This document shows, in pieces, positions 34,301 through 42,580 of a stretch of 64,000 nucleotides of DNA. The stretch spans positions 19,188,382 to 19,252,381 of the forward strand of contig NC_052472.1 in NCBI RefSeq assembly GCF_009730915.1. The letters are read 5' to 3'. The stretch is from Dioscorea cayenensis subsp. rotundata. Taxonomy: Eukaryota > Streptophyta > Magnoliopsida > Dioscoreales > Dioscoreaceae. A program made the position numbers and the translations under genes. The number at the start of each line of letters is the position of its first letter. The stretch's first letter is position 1. Below the pieces are notes generated by a model, which was not told where the DNA came from, made no database searches, and saw only the letters and a program-made list of their open reading frames with translations.

Positions 34301-34900
34301 CTTTTGGGGACGATAAAGACTTGAGACTTTGGAGTCTAACGACAAATGGGTTCTTCTCTGTTAAATCTTTCTACTGTCGCCTTATTGATGGGGATCTTCA
34401 GTGCTTGATTGCTAACTTCTTCTGGAAAAGCCTTTATCCGAGGAAGGTCAACACCTTTAACTAGTTAGCTTGGAAGAATAAGATTCTATCCTTGGAAAAT
34501 CTGGCTAAGAGTTTGTGTAACAAGTTCCCGACTGACACATGTGTGTTTTGTCATTCCGCTGCCGAATCTATTGACCATTTGTTCCTACATTATCGCTTCT
34601 CCCTAGAAGTGTGGGCGTACTTCAGTAGGACTTTCCAGTTACTGACACTACCCAGTTCGATATCTTTTCTGTGGGGAGCCTGGCGTACTATCCTAAATCC
34701 TTCAGTCCGTGTGATTGGGGATGGGGTGGTTAAAGCTTTTGTATGGTCTATTTAGCTCACGAGAAATGATGTTATCTTCTCTGATAAATGTGTGAATCCG
34801 CTTGCTATTATGGTGAAGACTGATCACTTGATTTTATTGTGGTTCTTTGCAGCTCCTAATGGGTTGAGAGTGAAGCTAGATGACTCTATCTCCTCTATCC
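31321..34900 (+). pseudogene. LINE-3 ORF2 remnant (endonuclease, reverse transcriptase, zf-RVT)
   Basis: ORF2 opens at 31321 with the endonuclease motif MNIVTWNVRGLGSPTKC and CLQESKLEV, then stops at 31542. Endonuclease traces continue (VICEDFNAIFSSEDKK near 31730). The reverse transcriptase is the best preserved part at 32843-33574: LIDSFLKIIAKILGSQLS, HFIKVDFPKAFDSIDWDFL, GLKQGGPMTPLLFVL, and the YADD box at 33386-33397. The usual RQGDP has become KQGGP and DFAKAFD has become DFPKAFD. The zf-RVT region (SLCNKFPTDTCVFCHSAAE) lies near 34510-34565. At least ten in-frame stops are spread through the element. Confidence 0.88.
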
Positions 34901-35159
34901 GGTGAAGTTTAGAGTTCCTTGGGCCTTGCTCTGAGGGGGTGAAGGGTGCTCCCACGTCCAAGGCAGCTCAGGATGGTAGTGTGGGGTAGTTCCCCTTTGT
35001 TTTTTGGGTCAGGAGGAAACCCTTGTTCCTCCCTTTTGTTTTCTTCTTTGTTCCACAGCTAGTGGACTTCTGTTGTACTCTGTTTTGTTACCTTTCTTCT
35101 TTTTAATGAATGTGGCTTATCCACCTTTTCAAATATATATATATATATATATTATAGGA

Positions 35160-35545
35160 TGGCCAGAAAAGTTGGTTTTGAAGGCTATGAGATCAAAATG
35201 AATTTTTATATATATTGTCGAAGTAATATTTAGGACCACATTGAAATTTGTATCTATGGAAGTTGGAGAGTTCACAAACAAACTTGAAAATTTCAAGAGA
35301 TTATAAATAAATTTTATATTATTCAAAGGAATGAAATTTGTGATTGGCCCTTGATGGCACTAATTTCCTACATTTAAACACATAAACAAGGAAGTTGATA
35401 TTCTTGCCACATCATATATATATATATATGTTTATGTTCTACTTCTACATCCCTATCCATATATTTGACTAATAAAGGGTGTTTATAGTGTGATACACAA
35501 GCCAAAAGTTATCCCCTTTTTAACATTAAAAAAGCTCCCAATGCC
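35160..35545. other. AT-rich spacer, no gene seen
   Basis: Short spacer between LINE-3 and the hAT-like element, with a small TA run at 35414-35429. No coding signal was recognised. Confidence 0.5.
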
Positions 35546-35553
35546 ATTTGAAC

Positions 35554-36408
35554 CAATGTTTTGAAACCCGAACCAGCCAGTCGGACCGGTGGAACCAGGA
35601 ACCGGCCAATAGTCCGGTCCGGTTCTATATAGATCATTGACTGGGTGTTGGCCCGTCAAACCTGTTAAAACCCGCCGAACCGGCCGGTTTTACCGGAACC
35701 GGGTTGACCCCGGTTCCATATACGCCAAGCCTATCGTCAAGAAGATGGGAGTAGTCTAAGTTAGATAGAAGGTGGATGTCACTAATGGAGATGCGTTTGG
35801 AGAGGTTGGAGATGTAGACTGGAGATGGAACAAAAGGAGGCCAGAGAGGGTTAGAGATTGGGTACATAGACGGAGAGAATGGCTAGAGTTATAATACGAG
35901 GGATGGGGGAGCAGGTGGAGATGGAGGTGAGAGGCTAGGAATGGCTGTCAGAGTCGCTGGAGAGAGTGCATCCTTGTAAGCCTAGCATGTGCAGCCTAAC
36001 CAAAAGGTGCCTTCAACTATGCCGCTGCAAGCCAGTGGCCATATGTCAAAGATATCGATAAAGGAACAAGCTGTCAAGCACTCAGCAATTCTAATATGAA
36101 TTGATGTGATGATAACAACATGTATTAAATATATATATATATATATCATGTTATATATATATTTTTATAATATCACATGTGAATTAGTGGGATGATAATT
36201 TTGCACATCATGTTTATGTTAAGTAGCATGTTGGCATATCATGTTTGAATTAGCCTTGGAATAAATGTGGGTTTGGATAATTGATACTTGTTTTAATATA
36301 TATATTACATCATTTGGTTCGACCAAACCGGATCATCCGGTCCAACCAATTTATCCATGACCAGGTTGTTTTGCCGGTTTACTTTTCGGTCCGGTTCTGA
36401 AAACATTG
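35554..36408. mobile_element. Non-autonomous hAT-like element with perfect 8-bp target duplication
   Basis: The 855-bp element begins CAATGTTTTGAAACCCGAAC and ends with the inverse CTGAAAACATTG, so the outermost CAATGTTTT is a terminal inverted repeat. It is flanked on both sides by ATTTGAAC (35546-35553 and 36409-36416), a perfect 8-bp target duplication typical of hAT transposons. Subterminal regions are crowded with CCGGTTC/GGACCGG motifs in both orientations, a likely array of transposase-binding sites. There is no transposase frame. It is probably related to the element at 6903-7437. Confidence 0.88.
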
Positions 36409-36690
36409 ATTTGAACTTTGGTCACATCTCAGCCATTGGTGTAAAATAAACCTTTTTAATACCATTTTTAATAACCATAGAACTAGCATGTGGAGCCAAA
36501 TTTAGCACTAGTTATACATCACTTATATATAGCAAATGTCTCCAAAAGTACCCGTTAAGCATCTCTTTTTCATTAGTGAATTTATACTTCCAATCTTGAC
36601 AGCAAGTAAACAAGTTAATAAAATCCTAAATTTCAAAATTTTTTGGTAATAACTATACATTCATATGATTAATACTGATATTGTAACAGG

Positions 36691-37831
36691 TGAGCTTTGC
36701 ATGTGTGAAGATTACAGCAATATGCCCAATAACATTGCTAGATAGAGTGAGTGATTTACTAAGATGGGAGCAGAAGAAGAAAACAACAGACCTCCCATGG
36801 AAGTCACACTCTCTTCCAATCCTTTCACCTTCCAGCCCTCTCTACCACACCCCTTCCTCTCCTTCACCTTTATCAGAAACCGAAGAACAAGACCTCCGGC
36901 TTGCCAAAGAAAGACTAACCACCCTCTCCCAGAGATGCAGTGACTTCAACGTCCCTCTACTCATTGATGCAGAGTACACCTCAGTGCAACCAGCCATTGA
37001 CTACTTAACATACTCAGCAATCCTCAGGTTCAACCACATTGACCGGCCTATCGTTTATGGTACAATTCAGGCCTACTTAAGGGATGCCAAAGAGAGGTTG
37101 ATGCTTGCAGTGGAGGCTGCTGACAAGGAGCGAATTTCTATAGGTTTCAAGTTAGTCAGAGGTGCTTACTTAACAAGAGAAACAGAACTTGCTTCATCTT
37201 TAGGTGCAGGTTCACCCATTCACAGCAGTATAGAAAAAACACATGCATGTTACAATGACTGCACCTCCTTCATGCTTGGAAAGGTTGTCAGTGGGTCTGG
37301 TTCTGTTGTGCTTGCCACACATAATTTTAACTCAGGTAATTAAGATCTCTTTTTACCAAAACCAAAACACATGCTATCTGAGTTCGATTAAGTTAATGTT
37401 ATCGGTGATATATAGGAAAATTTGCAGCAGCAAAAGCTGAAGAATTGGGGATTGATAAAGGAGATCAGAAACTGCAATTTGCACAGCTGAAAGGAATGGC
37501 TGAAGCACTGTCAATAGGATTGAGTAATGCTGGTTACCTAGTGAGTAAGTACTTGCCTTTTGGACCTGTGGATCAGAAACTGCAATTTGCACAGCTGAAA
37601 GGAATGGCTGAAGCACTGTCATCTCTTACCTTCTCCGCAGGGCTGAGGAGAACAGAGGTTTCCTCTCTGCTTCCACTTTGGACAGGCAACTCATGAGGTA
37701 CAATTCAAAATGAAATTTATTGAAAAATAAAATTCTTCATGGTTTATGTCTTTATTTTTCTGTTTTTGCTTTGATTTTCCAGTAAAGAGATAAAGAGAAG
37801 ATTAAAGGCAATGGTTTTGGGAAGTGGATGA
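36691..37831 (+). pseudogene. Proline dehydrogenase (ProDH/ERD5-like), 3' half, frameshifted
   Basis: Proline dehydrogenase is the mitochondrial FAD enzyme that oxidises proline to pyrroline-5-carboxylate. Three plus-strand exons are visible: 36691-37335 (VKITAICPITLLDRVSDLLR, NVPLLIDAEYTSVQPAIDYL, RPIVYGTIQAYLRDAKERL, GFKLVRGAYLTRETELAS), 37416-37697 (KFAAAKAEELGIDKGDQKLQ, VSKYLPFGPV) and 37783-37831 (SKEIKRRLKAMVLGSG, stop). The N-terminal half is not found upstream, where a hAT-like element and LINE-3 lie. In exon 2 a perfect second copy of 51 bases (37463-37513) sits at 37571-37621, right after GPV. It shifts the frame, so the essential C-terminal motif YLLRRAEENRGFLSAS is still encoded but out of frame, and translation ends at a TGA near 37696. 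Splice sites are intact. I regard it as a pseudogene. Confidence 0.9.
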
Positions 37832-38474
37832 ATGCGCAATAGGTAATTATGATACAGTAAAATAATAAGCAGAATTGCATGTGCATGTGCATTAATCTGA
37901 CTAAAAAAGAAAGGAATATATGGACAGAAATATATAAATGTTGTTTATGTACTCTGTCTGGTTCATGCACTCTGTCCATTTTCCATTGAATTTGGATACT
38001 AATAATGTACCTTTTATCTATATTATCTCAGAGTTACAAGATCAGCAAATAATTCTGTGTGTTTTTGGACATTGTAGAAGCATGTGGGACAGTGATACAT
38101 GAAGAAAGATATGATTTTCTAAAAAGGAACTTCTATTATACCCGATAATTATTGATTTAATAACATATCCTTTAATAGGGGATTTGATATCATGTGAGAT
38201 ATTGGCTGTCTTTGTTCTTTTTCAAGGGAAGGAATACCATCTTTAGGCATTGCAACCACCTTATTCCTATTATTTGACCCTACATATATAGGATACTTAA
38301 TCATCAGTTAGTGCAAACCAACCACAAAAATAAACCAATGAATTTCGAGCTAAAAATTAGTTTAGTATACCCCTTGGCTTGTATTAATTTATTTTTAAAC
38401 AGATTTTTTAAACAAACCAATTAACAAGTTCTGGGTACTACTCAATTCAAATCAAACATAAATTGCCTTACTAA
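37832..38474. other. AT-rich spacer before block 2
   Basis: No gene is seen. The sequence has no match to the start of block 1 until about 38475. Confidence 0.5.
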
Positions 38475-39452
38475 CGCAGGCTATTAGTTACTCTAATGTC
38501 ATTTTCTCCGTTAATATAATTATAACTACTAAAAGGACAACTAAATGCTTTAGAGTTCAGAGACTCTGCAATGGTACAACCATAATATGAATTTGAATCA
38601 TTAATTGCAAAGTAATTGAAACTAAGCACATTCCCATTACCTTCCCCTGTTTATCATCAAAGATGATGCAAACTAAATGACAATGAACAGAGTTGCATCA
38701 ATGGAAGCATGCCATTAGAAGCATACATTATATCAAACAAGTTAGCTTGATAGTAGCTTACAATCATTATAGTTTATATAACAAACTTTATTACTGAATA
38801 ACATGAGACATAGAACCTTTTCAAAACATGAGACATAGAAATTCATGAACTTAATTTATGAACTAAATATCATAAATCATTCATTTTTTTTTATGCAAAA
38901 AAGGGTTCGGTCACGCAACACTAACACCATCAATGCATTAGAACTATATTGTTATTGATATTACATTCTAGGAACATGATTTATTGGAAATTATCAAAGC
39001 TTTGGTGACAGTTTCACTTTTGGGCCAGACATTATAGACTCACCACTCATCGATGATGGGTTACTGTGTAATTTCTCTTTTACTTCGTACAACATGTACT
39101 TCTTCAAAATGAGGATTTGTTGCAGCTTTAACATTTTCAATCCATTGCAGGATCTTTTTATGGGGATTTAATATTCTCTTCCAATCCTTTTTGTCCAAAA
39201 GCTGAACGAAGAATGAAAAATAAATAATTTAATAAATAACCCCAGAATGACAGCACTCATCAATTTTTTTTTTAAATTAAATTGGATGGAAATTTGAAGT
39301 TTGATATCGATTCTCAAAATATTTTAATAGCAAATGAAGAAAAAGTATAACAAGGCTCAAATGATGTGGTGGTGGATAAAAGTAATTTTAGTAATCTCAT
39401 AATAGCAACAAGAAATTCATGCCGAATAATCTCAGGAATGTTTTAACATTAA

Positions 39453-40115
39453 GGACCCGTTTGGATTGCGGAATAGGAATGAGAATAGGGGGAATAAGAA
39501 GAGGAGATGAATGGGAATGGGAATAAGGGGAATAGAAATAATGTGTTTGGTTTAAGGGAATAAGGATTGGGAATAGAAAAAGTAAAAATGTAGGATGTAG
39601 TAAAATTACATCAATACCCTTGTAAGTAAATAGTATAATTTTATATAAAACAATGGATTATGTTTAATGATAAATATTTAATACTATTTATTATTTATTA
39701 TTTATAATATAAATATATATATATTTCAATATATTATAATTATATAATTAATCTTAATAATTTATTTAACAATTATATATTTATTAAATTAGTTAATATC
39801 ACTAAATAAGTTTAATTAAGTTAATTTTATTTATTGATTTTAATTTTAATTTCCCAAAATAATTTAATTAAATTATTTAATAAGTAAAGGTAAATATATA
39901 ATATAAATATGTAATTATATATGCTAGGGGTATATTTGTAATTTTATAACTAAGGCATACTTCTCCCCCCATTTTTGGGTGGAATAGGATGCCTCTCCTG
40001 GGAGTAATCCTTTTCTCAAGCATGGAGGCAACTCATGCCTTTCCTGTTTACCAAACAAGGCTTTGGGAATGAGATTCCCATTCCCAAGCCTTCAATCCGT
40101 GATCCAAACGCCCCC
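39453..40115. mobile_element. PIF/Harbinger-like MITE with TAA target duplication in intron 6 of GSTT-C
   Basis: The 663-bp element starts GGACCCGTTTGGATTGCGGA and ends with the inverse of GGGGGCGTTTGGATCACGGA, so terminal inverted repeats are about 20 bp with some mismatches. It is flanked by TAA on both sides (39450-39452, 40116-40118), the 3-bp target duplication usual for PIF/Harbinger and Tourist-like MITEs. The matching place in GSTT-A (near 7872-7880) is an empty site reading ACAATAAATGAATGC. The arms are rich in GGAATGGGAATAAG, as in the element at 9133, and the core is AT-rich. No coding capacity. Confidence 0.85.
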
Positions 40116-41039
40116 TAAGTGAATGCTTGATAAACTAACCTCCAATTGCATTATCTCATAGACGAGGCTGAGGTCTGCAATAGAGGGTTGACAATTTCCC
40201 AACAAGAACTTCGAGTTTCCTTTAAGCCAAATGCTTTCAATTTTTGAGAGAGATGAGTCCAGAATTTTCTCTGCTTCCTTTGCTGCCTCCAGATTTAATG
40301 GAAGACCAAATATTGGTGCCAATACACTGTTAAAAACAAGGGAGGCTGCATAGGAAGACAGTGAATCTTACAAGCCCTCTAAGATGACCTTACCCACCTT
40401 TAAATGGGATTTTTTTTTTAAATAATTGGAGGAGCATGAATTTAAATTAACAATAAATATAAAAACTGCCACCATGGAGCCTAATACAACATATAATTTC
40501 AAGCCACTCATTGAGTAGTTGTGCATTGAAATCATATATAAAGCATGATTCATAGAAAAAAAGACATCATAATAGCACAAAAACTTTGCTAACGTTACAA
40601 AGCCATTGTCCAATAGCATATGGATATGGGTGCTTAATACATACAACGGTATTCAACATGGAGCACATAATGATGATTTGTTTAGAAAATATACCAGCTA
40701 ACTGATATTTGTGATCAAAAGTATATGAAGGTTTCATAGGTTTTCTACATTTTAGCAGTAAAAATTGAATGCTCGAAAGCAGAAACTGAGTTCTTGAGGT
40801 CTAAATTATACTTCAAGAGAGGATTGAATGCCTACTTAACTGCTTTTATGTTTGTCCATGATATACCTGGAAGTGAACATGAAAGAAGTACCAAATGTAT
40901 AGGTTGTTAATTAGATATTACTAAAATATTCTAGTACCTGAACCACGCCGTAGGTTTGAATGATGCTGTTTATGTCAAAAAATTGCATGTCCTAATTCAA
41001 ATCGAATAAAATTTTTGAGAAAATCTAAAAATTTAGAAT

Positions 41040-41810
41040 ATGAAGATCAGACGAGATCACAGATTTCGAGACGATCTAAAATATCCAAATCATAAGATCA
41101 GCCGAGAGCACAGATCTCGAGACGATCTAAAACATCCAAATCATAAGATTAGCCTAGAGCACAAATATCGAGGCAATCTAAAATATCTAAATCATAAGAT
41201 CAGCCTAGAGCACAAATCTCGAGGCAATCTAAAACTTTCAAATCATAAGATTAGCCTAGAGCACAAATCTCGAGGTAATCTAAAATATCCAAATCATAAG
41301 ATCAGCCGAGAACACAGATCTCGAGGCAATCTAAAACATTCAAATCGCAAGATTAGCCAAGAGCATAGATCTTGCGGCGATCTAAAATATCTAAATCATA
41401 AGATCAGCCGAGAGCACAAATCTCGAGGCGATCTAAAATATCCAAATCATAAGATCATCCTAGAGCACAAATCTTGAGGCAATCTAAAATATTTAAATCG
41501 TAAGATCAGCCGAGAGTACAGATCTTGAGGCAAAATGTAAATTACAAAATTGCCCTTGAGAACATATCTCGAGGCATAAATGTAAATTTTATAAGATTGC
41601 CCTTGAGAATATATCTCGAGGCATAAATGCAAAATTTACAAGATTGCCTTGAGAACATATCTTGAGAATACATATCTCGAGGCAATCCCAAATCTTAGGA
41701 TAGCCCAAATGAGCATCTCGAGGCGATCCTAAATTTCATATAGCCTGAAAACATATCTCGAGGCAATGCAAATCTCGAAATACCCCAAACACGTATCCTG
41801 AGGCAAATTG
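41040..41810. repeat. Minisatellite with 51-bp units, degenerating to the right
   Basis: About nine and a half units of 51 bp run from 41040 to about 41520, each containing a variant of CAAATCATAAGATCAGCC and of ATCTCGAGGCGATCTAAAA. Beyond 41520 the CTCGAGGCA motif continues at irregular spacing to about 41810. Because 51 is a multiple of three, a plus-strand frame stays open for 145 codons across the array (repeats of NHKISREHRSRGDLKYP). I take the frame to be a by-product of the unit length. Many units contain CTCGAG. Confidence 0.85.
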
Positions 41811-42423
41811 AATTTTTAAATTAAATTTTTATTAATTTAATTAAATATCGAAAATTTAATTTAAAAAAATAATTAAATTTGAATTTTTTTAAATTTGAAT
41901 TTTACATTTGGTCTTATCTTATCCTGATTAAGTCCACGGAAGGTTCTGATTTTACGGGGATGAAGTTTTTAAAAGGGGGGAGATGGACCTAAAACAAAAA
42001 AAAGAGAAAAAAAAATTAATTAAAAGAAATAAAAAATAATAATTAATGAAAAAAAAGGAAATTGGCGAAGAAAAAAAAAAGGGAGACGAACCAAGGAAAA
42101 AAATTAAAAGAAATAATCAAATTTCAAGTTTTCGAATTTGAAATTAAAAAAATATATATAAAAAAATAATAATAATGATGATAAAAAATTTAATTTAAAT
42201 TTTATACTTTGCTCGGGATGAGGAAAAGAATAAGTGATGATCTCTCAGAATGAGGATAAGAAAGGGGCAAGTTTTTTTTAAAGAGAGGAGGGACCGGCAA
42301 AAGTGGGAGAGAGGATTTGAGAAGAAATTAAAAAATTCAGAGAAAAAGACAAAACAAAGAAGGTGCAGATCTCTCTTTCTCTTTCTCACAAATTCACAAA
42401 TCTATATATATTAAAAACTCTTA

Positions 42424-42580
42424 CCGCTCGTCGGTGCCATTGTTCATCGCCGCGGCATGCTTGATAGCTGAGATAATGCCGTCGAGCATGCCGCTCGTCG
42501 CCGTTGCTATTGTTTATCGCCGCGGCATGCTTGATGGCTGAGATAATGCCGCCAAGCATGCCGTTCGATGCTGCTATTGC
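42424..42580. repeat. CG-rich ~70-bp direct repeat with internal palindrome
   Basis: Two units of 67 and 70 bp start CCGCTCGTCG at 42424 and 42491, with the beginning of a third at 42561 (CCGTTCGATG). Each unit contains CGGCATGC near its middle and GCATGCCG at its end, which are mutually complementary, so each can fold into a hairpin around a loop of about 25 bases. The GC content stands out sharply from the AT-rich surroundings. Confidence 0.75.

Larger units (their letters stand above)
30592..35153 (+). mobile_element. LINE-3: degenerate L1 retrotransposon
   Basis: Plus-strand element of the same lineage as LINE-1. It contains an ORF1 remnant with a zinc knuckle, ORF2 from the endonuclease start at 31321 through the reverse transcriptase and zf-RVT, and a 3' end with a GGAGGA...TCCTCC inverted repeat (35012-35032), a GTGG-CTTAT-CCAC stem-loop (35112-35124) and a TA-microsatellite tail (35133-35152) in place of poly(A). 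The 5' boundary, near 30592, is inside ORF1 judging from LINE-4. I could not find a target-site duplication. Many stops and frameshifts make it clearly dead. Confidence 0.85.

Noticed and set aside
30592..35240. Target-site duplication for LINE-3 (TATGAGAGAAATGAA near 30572 versus TATGAGATCAAAATGAA near 35188)
   Set aside because: The right-hand match lies about 40 bases beyond the tail and is imperfect and A/T-rich, so I treat it as chance.
36690..37343. Calling proline dehydrogenase functional because its first exon is open and well conserved
   Set aside because: The N-terminal half is missing and the downstream exon is frameshifted before the substrate-binding motif.
41040..41477. 145-codon plus-strand ORF as a gene
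   Set aside because: It is entirely made of the 51-bp minisatellite; the frame stays open because the unit is a multiple of three. No conserved domain and no promoter.
41040..41520. Regular direct repeats resembling a CRISPR array
   Set aside because: Units are contiguous 51-bp repeats without distinct spacers, in a plant nuclear setting, with no cas genes. It is a minisatellite.
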